A stretch of 64,000 nt of DNA from Agarilytica sp033852175 (GCA_033852175.1 JAWSUY010000001.1:62001-126000), one strand, 5' to 3'; shown: positions 54,392 to 63,465, counted from the stretch's first letter. Notes: generated from the letters alone by a model not told the origin. Made by a program: numbers and translations.

Positions 54392-55447
54392 CTAACGCTT
54401 TTTGTTTGACGCTTTTATAAGCTTCTGCAGAGAGGAAACTGTAGTCTCCAGTTTTTTCAAATCAGTTCTTCCGCATAATTCTTCATAAAACTCTTTTGGT
54501 TGTGAGAAATCATACGTTTGATCACCCGACAACACATCTCCACTTGAGAACGACAGGCAAAGCCGGCCTTTAGAAGAAATCTCCACAGAGAGAGAACTCA
54601 AGCTCTCTGCAAGGCTATTTAAAACTGAAATAACTGCCGGCGTCATAAACGCATGTAAATCTTTCTGGTCTGCGGCAGACCCAACGAACTCATTACTGAA
54701 CTCGACAGAACTTGAGGCCCACTCCCCCTTATATCGGTGGACATACCCCTGCCCCCGGGTAACATGAATCTCTTTGAAAAAAGGGAAATCAATAATCAAA
54801 CCAAAATGATCGCCATGATCATAGACTGTCCGCGTTCTTGTTACATAATTTCCGCTACTATCCTTGGTTGAATACGACTCAGATCTTGTACTTACGTACT
54901 GAAAATGGAAATAATTGTAATCGAAACTATCCTGCTTGGCCTTGTGGGCTCCCTTTATAAACAGCCGAATATTTCTGCTCGAATTACCACGATCAAAAGT
55001 GGTAAATTCTCGCTTAAGCTCTTCAACTGGAGGGCAGGGTAGCTTTTCCAGGTTGTTATCAAATATGGAATCAAGAAAAAATAGCTTTTTTGCAAGCGCA
55101 CCACTACCTTTTGATCGCTTTCGAGTTTTATAGATAAGAACAGAACCGGCAATAATACAACCAGCAGGTAAAATTACAAAAGGCGACATCAACATGCCGA
55201 TCAATATAGATTCTAGTTCATAAAGCCCGAAGTACATTATTGACAAGCCAACGCTACGACCAAGTATTCCAACCCCTATAAGCAATAGTATTGCGCCGCC
55301 TATGTAGCTTGCGCGATTATCATAAACCAAGGGCTTGCCATAATTTTTGGCTAGCATTGCGGCCGCCAATACGTCTTTCGAGCGGCTTGCAGCCTCAAGG
55401 GATTGCTCTATTCTATCTAGGACCTGTTTAATATTCGCATTGGACAT
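54392..55447 (-). CDS. DUF3137-like membrane protein
   Basis: This is a 351-residue protein. A helical N-terminus is followed by two membrane segments at about 45-70 and 80-105, then a large soluble domain. The stretch S-V-E-F-S-N-E-F-V-G-S-A-A-D-Q-K-D-L-H-A then F-M-T-P-A-V resembles the DUF3137 family, which often occurs beside LemA-type proteins. That assignment is inference from one region. The start at 55447 (M-S-N-A-N-I-K) has GGAG 11 bases upstream; an ATG three codons earlier sits only 2 bases from it. Neighbours on the same strand are two other unknown envelope genes. Confidence 0.68.
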   Translation of the reverse strand: MSNANIKQVLDRIEQSLEAASRSKDVLAAAMLAKNYGKPLVYDNRASYIGGAILLLIGVGILGRSVGLSIMYFGLYELESILIGMLMSPFVILPAGCIIAGSVLIYKTRKRSKGSGALAKKLFFLDSIFDNNLEKLPCPPVEELKREFTTFDRGNSSRNIRLFIKGAHKAKQDSFDYNYFHFQYVSTRSESYSTKDSSGNYVTRTRTVYDHGDHFGLIIDFPFFKEIHVTRGQGYVHRYKGEWASSSVEFSNEFVGSAADQKDLHAFMTPAVISVLNSLAESLSSLSVEISSKGRLCLSFSSGDVLSGDQTYDFSQPKEFYEELCGRTDLKKLETTVSSLQKLIKASNKKR

Positions 55448-55960
55448 TCTATTCATATCTCCGTAAATTATTTTGTGTCACAGCCATCCTCTTTCCATCT
55501 TGCAAGATGACTAATAAATCAACAGCTTACTCTCCACTGGCTCTTGCCATTAAGGTTTGTTAGCGCAGCGAGTTTAATTCCATCTATACTGTGTAGACCT
55601 GAGGGTTACGCTAACTCAAACATAACGATTCCCTTCCAAACAAGCATTCCAATCTCCGCCCATCATACCCTCAGAAAACCCATATTTTCCCTTACCTCTG
55701 TAATATCCAAAAAAGTAACGAACACCCCCTCATAAGGATTTGAGATAACTCATAGTATTTTTCTTCTAGTCTTTTATAGCCGACAGGCGAAACAGTCTCC
55801 CAATAGCTTTTTCACTGTCACAGGGTTGAAAGCTATTCACTTCATAACCAAAGGTAAAAATCGAGACATAGTATACATTTAGAACTTCCTTATTTATCTG
55901 TATTTCAGCGCTCGTCCGACTTGTTCGTACAGCACCATTTTTTTCCGGCCTCAATCTTAT
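55448..55960. other. Gap upstream of the DUF3137-like gene
   Basis: About 510 bp are without a confident gene. A minus-strand frame at 55766-55954 could encode 62 residues. It starts with TTG 6 bases after the stop of the large protein but has no Shine-Dalgarno motif and no recognisable domain. The promoter for the DUF3137-like gene is expected near 55460-55550. Confidence 0.3.
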
Positions 55961-58900
55961 TTATTGCTCTATTACCGTTATCGTATCCTTCACAGAGTCT
56001 AGACTTTCCTTCATAAAGGTCACGTAGGATTCATATTTTTCTGCCGAATATTTCGCGGGTTGCTCACTAACCACAAATTTTTTGTTCAAAATGTTTCGTT
56101 GTTTTTTCCAGGTCTTTTTAAAACTTCCGAAATCTCCACTATTTTTGCCTTTAGACTTTTTAGGGTATATCAGAGCAAGTCCGTCCTCAGCTGACACTTT
56201 AACATCGCTACGAATCGTCAACGGGTAGTGTATTTGAAAGGGCTTTTTGCGTTCATGCACACTTGAAGTCTTTAGAAAATAGCTCTCCCATGGAGACACA
56301 TCCGTATACTCCCACTCCCCTCTAGATTGACCTAGATTTTTCGGCACAATATAATCCATTTCAACCACTAAGGGATCGCTCGTGCGATACAAATTAGATA
56401 TTTTCACTCCCTGAACTTTAATGTCACTATTATGTGTTGATACGAACCTTTGAGCCCAGTCATGCTGATTATTCAACTCGATGGTCTTTAAATATTTTCG
56501 CCAAAACGAACCAACATATGATGACAGCTGAATACGCTCATTGATATGTGCAGCACCTGTATTTTTCAATCGTACATCGCGGCTAATAGTAAGATCTTCA
56601 TCCGTTTTTTTATAACCGGTGATGTCAGCAACATGAGACGACTTCTCATCTAGAATAAGCGTTTTATTGCCCGACAGCCCCACCGGCACCCGGCCATCCA
56701 TAACTAGGTTTTTATCTGTTGTATCATAATAGATATAATCACGACCATGCTTTACCGCTACAACCATGTGGTTAAACTGATTGAGACTCGGAATAGTTGG
56801 ATCAACCAATTCATCCGTGTGAACTAGCGCCAACTTTGCATCAATTTTTTTTGAACGCAATAATCCCTGTAATAGCACCGCATGATCCTTACAGTCACCA
56901 AAATTATCGCTCAAGGTTTCACGAGCAGAATTAGGAATTAACCCCCTAACACCAAACTCCAAAGCCTTATACGTTATCTTTTCTTGAACATACTGTGCTA
57001 ACGCCTGGACCTTTTCATTTTCACCTTTAATTCCCCGCGTAATTTTTTCACTCAGCGCATCTATTTCTTCCGTTGCGACCAAACGATCCTTTATCGAATT
57101 TAAATAATCGTCCCCTAGAGTAGACCAAGGTTTATCACCCTCACCAATACGCACACTCGCCATAACGTCAGTATAATTGCTTTCCATTGGCTCCCAGCGA
57201 TAAGGCTCAGGGTAACGCTCTAACCATAAAAGCGTTTCTTCAGTTTTACTTGCATGGCCAACTGACTGCTCTACAATATTTATATTTCCTATATCTCCCT
57301 CGACATATACCAGTGATTGTCGAATGGGACGAGAAGATGCAAGATAGACATGTTCATATGGAAATTCGAAATATTCACCTGTAGTTTCCGTAGTGATAAC
57401 CAGTTCAACACTATACCCGGGCAACAATCCCACTACCGGCATATGAATAGTTTTGTCCGTATCGGCTAAATCACTCTCTTTATCGAGAACATAAAATTCA
57501 TCCCGATTACCTTTTGATACGACATTTCCACCACCATCTTTCACAACGAGAGAATTGACATATGCATTTTCGTAACCAGGATCAAAATCCATTTTTATCG
57601 TGCTAAAACGTTCTACTCCTGCTGCGTTAAGCACCCTAATATTGCGATATTTTGTCGTACGAAGTCTCTCTCCTTTAAGATAATGAAAAGCTGTAGCCCG
57701 ACGAATATAGAATGAATCATATTCGTTTTCTAATTTTTCATTACCTTTTTCATCAACCTCTAGACTGGGTAAATTAACCGGTTCTATCGAGAACGATATT
57801 GAGGTTGACTCACCCTGACCTAGCCGACTGGATACTTGACTCAAATAAGATTTGATTGTCTCATTATTGGGTGAACGCTCTAAGGCAGACTCCAAAGACG
57901 TCTTAGACTGGACATACCAGCCCAGATAGTATTCCGCTTTACCTTTCTGAAAGAAGGTGCCTGCCGTCAGATTTCCCACGTCAATAAGCTGTTTCGTTTG
58001 AGCCAGAATATTTTTGTATTCTCCGATAGCGTCAAAAATATCAATCCTATCAAAAACGAGATCCGCGCTAAATGGCCGACCTTCCTGGGCACCATCAAGA
58101 ATGAGTAAAGCCTCATCACTCAGACCCATGAGGCTTTTAATTCGCGCACGCTTTCTCAAGAAGTCAAGACTATCGGAAGTCTCAGCATAATCCACAATAA
58201 CGCGATTCGCCCTCTCGAATAGCTCCAACTCTATCAAGGTCTCAACGTAAGTATTTAAATCCACGTCACTGCGAAAACCGGCAGAAAATGCTGCTTCATA
58301 TGCAGTAATTGCTGATTCATTATTTCCTAAAGCGTCATCAAACCAGGCCTTCCACGATAAAACTTCAGCGTCACCCGCAAGTAATCCAGCATGTCCTTTA
58401 TAATAATCCAACCCCAACTGATAGTGTTTCAAACGATTGAACGCACTAAAAATGTTGGTAAGATACGTTTTGTAACTTGAATCATCACCGTGGGCACGTT
58501 GAAAGTATTTTAAGGCATCGGAATAGTTTTCCATTTCGTGAAAATATACTCCCACATAGTTCTGTAAAGCTGCTCGCTGTTTAAGGTATTGCTCACCATC
58601 AGGTAGACGCCCGCCTTTATCAAATAACAATTTAGAACGTAAGTCTTCCATGTACTCATCTGTACGCTCCTCCCCCCATGAGGTCCACATCGCAATAAGA
58701 AAACTGCATTCATCTCCAATAAGGACTGTAAATCTCGCATCGAAACGCACATCGTCATCAACCCAAAAATAACTCATCATCTCACCGCTTAAGTCACCCA
58801 TGCTGACCCCACCCATGCTCCTCAATGATTCACTATCGTGTGAGAGACTCATCGTTTTTAGAAAAGCTGAGTTAATCACGTTCTCGTGGGGCCTGATTCT

Positions 58901-60028
58901 TCCATGGCAATAAGGGACAACCTGAAAGTAGGCGCCTTCGCCAATAGAGCCTCCAAAATCAGCCCCAGGGTACTCTTCTTGCAACCCATCCCAAACACCC
59001 CACTGGCTACCGGAAAAATTTGCATGATACTTATACGGGGAGTCATAGTCCTTCAATAGAGCCTCCGAACCACCAGCAATACGCTCATCTGAAATTAACT
59101 TAAACCCTGCAAGCAAAACGGAGACTTCCTTATCAAGAGCTTTTTTATGCTTCTTCTTGCTCCATGAAACCAACTGAAACACGTAGCCATTTCGCTCATA
59201 AACCCAATAAACATAGCTATACTCCTGGCCCTCAACCATTGCATTCATTTTGAGAAGAACTCCGGAATAGCCATTAACCTCGACATCTTCCCTCTGCCAA
59301 TCAGAAATATTTTCTAACGCTAAATCGGCATTGTTTTTCACCGTTTCAACCAACTCATCTAGGCTATATACACCAACACCCGCGACTTCAGCAATCACCA
59401 TAAAATAGTATTTAGAATATTTTTGAAGAGTCAGCGTTGAAACTTCAGATAACGATTCCAATTCGAATCTGCGGTATTTTTCATTGTATGGCGTAAACTT
59501 AAAATTTAGCTCATCAAAAACATATTCCTTCTCGGAAGCCACCGTAGCCTCTCCTCCACCAAGGTTTGGTAAGGATTTAATTATGGTAAAAGTAAATATA
59601 CATGCACAAACCAGTGCGATAACAATCCCTGCTATTGCCTGACGCTTCCCTTGAGTGTATTCACCCCCCTTCCCATACAAAGCTAAACCAACTATAGATA
59701 AAATAAAACCACTGAAAACTGAAAGCAAGCCAATGGCAATACCGAATAACATAGCGACTCGATGATAATCCTTCAGGTAACTCGATGTAGTCGTAGTAGC
59801 CAAGCCTAACAGGACGAATCCCAACGCCAGAACACACAAAGTACTCGTACGCTCTTTTTTAACTAAACTAAAGCACTTTATAGCTCCAGCAATATAGATC
59901 AGAATCCAAATCATCCGCCATGCAAGCAGAGCATCGGGAGAAGTATTATCTGCAGAAAAAGCCAAGGAGGGGAAAAACAAAATTCCTGTAAAAAACGCTA
60001 ACCGTCGAAACAGTACCAAATTCGTCAT
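55961..60028 (-). CDS. Very large membrane-anchored TPR, DUF3857 and transglutaminase-like protein
   Basis: This 1355-residue protein is a fusion. A signal-like segment (residues 8-25) and about four membrane helices (about 37-150) anchor it. A PsbP/DUF1795-like region follows near 170-320. TPR-like helices span about 475-735. A DUF3857 domain (about 755-965) precedes a transglutaminase-like fold with Cys in G-D-C-K-D-H-A near residue 1046, His in F-N-H-M-V near 1087 and Asp in Y-Y-D-T-T-D near 1100. A beta-rich end follows. The triad looks intact, suggesting a periplasmic peptidase or crosslinker. The ATG at 60028 is preferred; the one at 60040 has AGGA touching it. Confidence 0.85.
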   Translation of the reverse strand: MTNLVLFRRLAFFTGILFFPSLAFSADNTSPDALLAWRMIWILIYIAGAIKCFSLVKKERTSTLCVLALGFVLLGLATTTTSSYLKDYHRVAMLFGIAIGLLSVFSGFILSIVGLALYGKGGEYTQGKRQAIAGIVIALVCACIFTFTIIKSLPNLGGGEATVASEKEYVFDELNFKFTPYNEKYRRFELESLSEVSTLTLQKYSKYYFMVIAEVAGVGVYSLDELVETVKNNADLALENISDWQREDVEVNGYSGVLLKMNAMVEGQEYSYVYWVYERNGYVFQLVSWSKKKHKKALDKEVSVLLAGFKLISDERIAGGSEALLKDYDSPYKYHANFSGSQWGVWDGLQEEYPGADFGGSIGEGAYFQVVPYCHGRIRPHENVINSAFLKTMSLSHDSESLRSMGGVSMGDLSGEMMSYFWVDDDVRFDARFTVLIGDECSFLIAMWTSWGEERTDEYMEDLRSKLLFDKGGRLPDGEQYLKQRAALQNYVGVYFHEMENYSDALKYFQRAHGDDSSYKTYLTNIFSAFNRLKHYQLGLDYYKGHAGLLAGDAEVLSWKAWFDDALGNNESAITAYEAAFSAGFRSDVDLNTYVETLIELELFERANRVIVDYAETSDSLDFLRKRARIKSLMGLSDEALLILDGAQEGRPFSADLVFDRIDIFDAIGEYKNILAQTKQLIDVGNLTAGTFFQKGKAEYYLGWYVQSKTSLESALERSPNNETIKSYLSQVSSRLGQGESTSISFSIEPVNLPSLEVDEKGNEKLENEYDSFYIRRATAFHYLKGERLRTTKYRNIRVLNAAGVERFSTIKMDFDPGYENAYVNSLVVKDGGGNVVSKGNRDEFYVLDKESDLADTDKTIHMPVVGLLPGYSVELVITTETTGEYFEFPYEHVYLASSRPIRQSLVYVEGDIGNINIVEQSVGHASKTEETLLWLERYPEPYRWEPMESNYTDVMASVRIGEGDKPWSTLGDDYLNSIKDRLVATEEIDALSEKITRGIKGENEKVQALAQYVQEKITYKALEFGVRGLIPNSARETLSDNFGDCKDHAVLLQGLLRSKKIDAKLALVHTDELVDPTIPSLNQFNHMVVAVKHGRDYIYYDTTDKNLVMDGRVPVGLSGNKTLILDEKSSHVADITGYKKTDEDLTISRDVRLKNTGAAHINERIQLSSYVGSFWRKYLKTIELNNQHDWAQRFVSTHNSDIKVQGVKISNLYRTSDPLVVEMDYIVPKNLGQSRGEWEYTDVSPWESYFLKTSSVHERKKPFQIHYPLTIRSDVKVSAEDGLALIYPKKSKGKNSGDFGSFKKTWKKQRNILNKKFVVSEQPAKYSAEKYESYVTFMKESLDSVKDTITVIEQ

Positions 60029-60151
60029 GAAATAAAACATTCCTGTATAAATAAATTTTTCTGAAATTAGCGCGACATTGCCGCCTGCGCCTGCTTAGAG
60101 TGCAGGTCTCGTTAACTTGTTAGCTTTGTACGCCTTCGGACTCAAGCCAGT

Positions 60152-60427
60152 CTAATACACTTGCTCGTGGCTACCCAGATAAATGAGAATGATATCGTTA
60201 TCACGAATGGCCATATCCAATACGATGCGATAACTCATATTAACTGAAACCGACGATAAACCACTTAAACGCCCCTGCACCCCATGAAGCCGCAACGAGG
60301 GGTGGTGCGGATTAAGCTCCAACAACTCTAATATTTTCCTGTATTGGTCATGCACTTCCGGATGTTTTCGCAAAAACTTCTTCGCTTTCCTGACATAACT
60401 ATCAGGGAAAATAAGCTTATTCGCCAT
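60152..60427 (-). CDS. RelE/ParE family toxin
   Basis: This 91-residue protein has the RelE/ParE fold pattern: N-terminal helix P-D-S-Y-V-R-K-A-K-K-F-L, then H-P-S-L-R-L-H-G-V-Q-G-R. The strands S-V-N-M-S-Y-R-I-V-L-D and I-I-L-I-Y-L-G-S-H-E-Q-V-Y at the end include the conserved S-Y-R and G-S-H-E. Such toxins cleave mRNA on the ribosome or poison gyrase; which applies is not clear. The start overlaps the antitoxin stop by 11 bases, the typical translationally coupled arrangement. Confidence 0.88.
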   Translation of the reverse strand: MANKLIFPDSYVRKAKKFLRKHPEVHDQYRKILELLELNPHHPSLRLHGVQGRLSGLSSVSVNMSYRIVLDMAIRDNDIILIYLGSHEQVY

Positions 60428-60674
60428 TAACTACTCGCTTCATGTGATCGGCGACACTCTCGGTAATGCAACACCCTTCCTCAGCATCAGCTTTCGCCTC
60501 TTGCAAAGCCACAGCCAGCTCGTATTCACGCAGCTTTGCGTACGTTTCAACATTTACCACCACATAGCGATCTTGCCCTCTCACGGAGATCACGACCTCT
60601 TCATCGACCTTTAAGCGGGCCTCAAAAGCAGAAACCCCCTTAGTTTTCAGCTCGTTAGCAGTCATCGTATTCAT
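60417..60674 (-). CDS. Phd/YefM family antitoxin
   Basis: This 85-residue protein has the Phd/YefM N-terminal DNA-binding fold: M-T-A-N-E-L-K-T-K-G then V-V-I-S-V-R-G-Q-D-R-Y-V-V-V-N-V-E-T-Y near residues 27-46. An acidic C-terminus (A-D-A-E-E-G-C) would wrap and neutralise the toxin. It is first in the operon and probably represses it through palindromes just upstream (60709-60750). Confidence 0.88.
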   Translation of the reverse strand: MNTMTANELKTKGVSAFEARLKVDEEVVISVRGQDRYVVVNVETYAKLREYELAVALQEAKADAEEGCCITESVADHMKRVVNGE

Positions 60675-60708
60675 ACATCGCCTCCAATATAAAAAGCGCC
60701 ACTAATAA

Positions 60709-60750
60709 TACTCTAAAGAGTACTATAGGTGGTGCGATTACAACACCACC
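60709..60750. promoter_or_regulatory. Palindromes upstream of the toxin-antitoxin operon
   Basis: TACTC-TAAA-GAGTA (60709-60722) and GGTGGTG-9 bases-CACCACC (60728-60750) lie 35-76 bp before the antitoxin start. Both are inverted repeats of the size bound by Phd/YefM dimers. Operator function is inferred from position. Confidence 0.55.
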
Positions 60751-60796
60751 AAAGATAGACCGATTCGTTATTAGACTCTCAGCCGGCGCATATGCC

Positions 60797-60848
60797 ACAT
60801 CAGTAAATCTCGCCTCAAAACTTACTGGCTGATGTAACCAGCGAGATT
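60797..60848. repeat. Overlapping inverted repeats that cannot pair at once
   Basis: ACATCAGTAA (60797-60806) can pair with TTACTG and CTGATGT (60822-60835). Alternatively AATCTCGC (60806-60813) can pair with GCGAGATT (60841-60848). The two structures overlap. The region lies between the toxin-antitoxin operon and the first transposase gene. Confidence 0.7.
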
Positions 60849-60943
60849 GAATTCCCGCTGAAGATCAGGGCTATAGGCGGTGCCTAGCATTGACTCTCTA
60901 ACAAAAGCACTAAAAACCCTAGTGATTAGTTAGGACTTAAAGT

Positions 60944-60958
60944 CCTGCCCCGCTTATT
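60944..60958 (+). repeat. CTGTC-GTTTATT-like motif before transposase copy 1
   Basis: CCTGCCCCGCTTATT is a variant of a motif found several times around the two transposase genes. The segment from here to the ATG is largely conserved upstream of copy 2 (63375-63465), so it belongs to the mobile unit. Confidence 0.6.
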
Positions 60959-61033
60959 ACCACCAGCCCCAACCAGCTGTTCATACATACAGCACTGGTA
61001 TATAGTGGCGGAATCAATCATGGATCGACGCAC

Positions 61034-62017
61034 ATGCCAAAACCTCGAAAGCTTCTGATATCTTTAGCCGCAACCCCCTATTATCACTGCGTATCCCGCT
61101 GCGTTCGGCGTACCTATCTATGCGGTTTCGATCATCACACAAATACAGATTATGAACACAGACGACAATGGATTGAAGACCGGATTCACTTCCTGGCCAA
61201 ACACTTTGCAGTCGACATGGCAGCGTTTGCAATAATGCACAACCACCAACACCTCGTTTTACACATCAATAAAGTGAAAAGTTTAAACTGGAGCGATAAA
61301 GAAGTTTGCCAGCGCTGGCATCAAATTTACAAAGGAACTGTGCTCACCCAAAAGTATTTGAAAGACGAAACACTAACAGAAGCAGAACTCACTGCCGTAA
61401 AAATTAGACTAGACCTATGGCGCGAACGACTGTGTAGTATTAGCTGGTTTATGCGCGCACTAAACGAACCCATCGCCAGGCAAGCCAACGCAGAAGATAA
61501 GTGCACCGGCTCCTTCTGGGAAAGCCGTTTTAAATCCCAAGCCCTACTGGATGAAAAAGCATTAATGGCCTGCCTAGCCTACGTGGACCTAAACCCCGTA
61601 AGAGCGAAAATGGCCGAGACACCCGAAACATCAGAACATACTTCCATTAAGCTACGCTGCGAAACACTGAAAGAAAAAGATACTCCAGAACAACCCACCA
61701 CGTTAATGCCTTTTGTTGGCAACCCAAGAGAACCCATGCCTGCTGGCCTCCCATTTCACCTAGAAGATTACATTAAATTGGTCGATTGGAGCGGAAGGAT
61801 AATACGAGAAGGAAAACGCGGAAGTATTTGTAACGAACTTCCGCCGATTATAGACCGATTGGATATTGAGCCTGAAACATGGATCAATTTAGTCACAACA
61901 TTCGAAAGCCGATTTAAAGGCCTTGTAGGAGAGAAAGATAAGGTCAGGCGTGCGGCTCAGATAATGGGGTTTAAGCGGACTCCTGGGCTTGCTAACTGCA
62001 CAGCGCTACTGCATTAG
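61034..62017 (+). CDS. IS200-like / REP-associated tyrosine transposase (RAYT), copy 1
   Basis: This 327-residue protein belongs to the Y1 transposase superfamily. It has an N-terminal Y-Y-H-C-V-S-R-C-V-R-R-T near residue 16 and the metal-binding site M-H-N-H-Q-H-L-V-L-H near residue 68, a variant of the HUH motif. W-F-M-R-A-L-N-E and G-S-F-W-E-S-R-F near residue 160 follow, then the tyrosine region A-Y-V-D-L-N-P-V-R-A near residue 180. These are typical of single-copy RAYT proteins linked to REP palindromes. A second, nearly identical gene starts at 63466. No Shine-Dalgarno motif is seen. Confidence 0.9.
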   Translation: MPKPRKLLISLAATPYYHCVSRCVRRTYLCGFDHHTNTDYEHRRQWIEDRIHFLAKHFAVDMAAFAIMHNHQHLVLHINKVKSLNWSDKEVCQRWHQIYKGTVLTQKYLKDETLTEAELTAVKIRLDLWRERLCSISWFMRALNEPIARQANAEDKCTGSFWESRFKSQALLDEKALMACLAYVDLNPVRAKMAETPETSEHTSIKLRCETLKEKDTPEQPTTLMPFVGNPREPMPAGLPFHLEDYIKLVDWSGRIIREGKRGSICNELPPIIDRLDIEPETWINLVTTFESRFKGLVGEKDKVRRAAQIMGFKRTPGLANCTALLH

Positions 62018-62100
62018 CCCCACTTCTTGAACAACCCACATTAAAATACCATTGGCACAACCAGCCAAGGCACTACCACGTCTAAACAACTCCTAACGCA

Positions 62101-62307
62101 CTTGATTTAAAAGAACCAGCCGACAAAACAATGAAAACAAAACCAAGGCTAGAAAGCCTCTAAAAACCAGATGTAACACACCCGGAATTTAGATTTTTTT
62201 GATTTTGTTTTCTTTACGATGACTGTCATGTTTATTTTCTCTTGACTTAAAAGAACCAGCCGACAAAATAATGAAAACAAAACCAAGGCTAGAAAGCCGC
62301 TAAAAAC
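62101..62307. repeat. 67-bp direct repeat, two copies 140 bp apart
   Basis: 62101-62167 and 62241-62307 are nearly identical (three mismatches by eye). Each contains a short inverted repeat (GGCT-AGAA-AGCC) near its end. They lie after transposase copy 1, and the second copy starts directly after a CTGTC-GTTTATT motif. Confidence 0.85.
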
Positions 62308-62403
62308 AGAGGTATCGCATCCGAATTTTCGCGGCCTTGTGATTTTTATTTTTTAAACATGCCTGTCATGTTTATTTTTTTTACGATGACTGTCTTGTTT
62401 ATT
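62221..62403 (+). repeat. CTGTC-GTTTATT motifs between the transposase and the secreted protein
   Basis: GACTGTCATGTTTATTTT (62221-62238), GCCTGTCATGTTTATTTT (62361-62378) and GACTGTCTTGTTTATT (62388-62403) share one core in the same orientation. The last two form a doublet 27 bp apart. Similar repeats accompany RAYT genes in other genera as I recall, but the exact consensus here is read from this window only. Confidence 0.75.
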
Positions 62404-62442
62404 ATGGGGAATGGAGAATTTTTCAAAACAGCTTACTGACAT

Positions 62443-62468
62443 AAAAAAATCCACCTTTTACAGTGGAT
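62443..62468 (-). terminator. Terminator of the secreted-protein gene
   Basis: On the minus strand ATCCAC and GTGGAT form a stem around 8 bases, followed by a run of T, 11 bp after the stop at 62479. It is a standard rho-independent terminator. Confidence 0.82.
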
Positions 62469-62478
62469 CATTTAAATT

Positions 62479-63093
62479 TTAGTTGTAAGATACGACTAAA
62501 GATGGACCGCCATTCAATACTTCCGCACCTGTAACTTCGCCGCTATGGAACTTAATTGCAATATTTTCTGGATTCGTTTCCAAAGAAATAGCAATTTGCG
62601 TATGGCCATAATAATTTACATGCTGAGGCATATCGATTATAGCGGAGACAACCATACCAAAAGTCACCTGAGATTTATCAACCGTGGCAACCGGTACTGC
62701 GTAATAGTCTAGAGCAGTAATCGTGCTATTACCACCAAACCCAAATGGACCTGCCACTTCAATTTTTACATTATCTTGTAGGTATTGTAACGTTTGATTA
62801 AAATCTTTCCCTGCAGGAAAGTTAGAAAAATTAAGGGTGACATGCGCGTGACTTGCGGCTTGAGTCGCGTCAAGAACACTCGAATCAAACGTAATGATTG
62901 CCTTGTGATCGACAGGAAAGAAAACACCTGACTTACCAATGGTGAGTTCACTGCTAAAAGTATCAACTTGCCACGAAGAGTTCACATCACCATCCAAAGC
63001 CGGGATAGATTTTAAAATCACGGTATCATTGGCTTGCGCCAACGAGCTTAACGTACAAACAACAGCAGTCAATAAAGCGGTTTTAAATTTCAT
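62479..63093 (-). CDS. Secreted beta-domain protein, DNRLRE/CBM96-like
   Basis: This 204-residue protein has a clear signal peptide (cleavage near A-Q-A-N at residue 21). The mature part, from about 25 to 204, has A-I-I-T-F-D-S-S-V-L then H-A-H-V-T-L-N-F, and ends F-H-S-G-E-V-T-G then P-S-L-V-V-S-Y. This pattern resembles DNRLRE/CBM96 beta-sandwich domains that bind polysaccharides or sit on large surface proteins; here one domain stands alone. It has its own terminator. It lies between the two transposase copies, so it may have been carried or trapped by them. Confidence 0.75.
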   Translation of the reverse strand: MKFKTALLTAVVCTLSSLAQANDTVILKSIPALDGDVNSSWQVDTFSSELTIGKSGVFFPVDHKAIITFDSSVLDATQAASHAHVTLNFSNFPAGKDFNQTLQYLQDNVKIEVAGPFGFGGNSTITALDYYAVPVATVDKSQVTFGMVVSAIIDMPQHVNYYGHTQIAISLETNPENIAIKFHSGEVTGAEVLNGGPSLVVSYN

Positions 63094-63272
63094 TTTTACA
63101 CATCCAAAACAATTAATTTAATAAGTTTAGAGTTAAAACTAAACCCCAAATATGAACGCCAAGCATTCACATATCGAAAGCTTAATAAATTAACGTTAAC
63201 TTTAACAATTGAAAAACCATATAGGCTTTATCGAAAATTCTAATATGGACCTATCCAGTATTTTTTTACGGT

Positions 63273-63390
63273 GACTGTCAGGTTTATTTTCTTTTTTAAA
63301 CATACCTGTCAGGTTTATTTGCGACCTCATCACGTATCTTTAGATGATCCTCTACAGCAGAAAGGGTTTAAAGTGCCTGTCCCGCTTATT
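63273..63390 (+). repeat. CTGTC-GTTTATT motifs before transposase copy 2
   Basis: GACTGTCAGGTTTATTTT (63273-63290) and ACCTGTCAGGTTTATTT (63304-63320) form a second doublet. GCCTGTCCCGCTTATT (63375-63390) is the equivalent of the motif before copy 1. All point the same way as the transposase genes. Confidence 0.75.
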
Positions 63391-63465
63391 ACCATCGACC
63401 CCACGGAGCTGTCCATATATACAGGATTAATATATAGTGGCAGCATCAATCATGGATCGACGCAT

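Noticed and set aside
55766..55954. 62-residue frame after the giant protein
   Set aside because: TTG start without a Shine-Dalgarno motif and no recognisable domain; kept only as a note.
58084..58093. CTGGGCACCA matching the tRNA-Phe 3' end, possible attachment site
   Set aside because: Only 10 bases, and inside the coding sequence of the giant protein, so most likely chance.
60100..60125. Integron attC-like GTTAAC/TTAGC sequence
   Set aside because: The paired core sites do not fit the RYYYAAC/GTTRRRY pattern and no integrase or cassette array is present.
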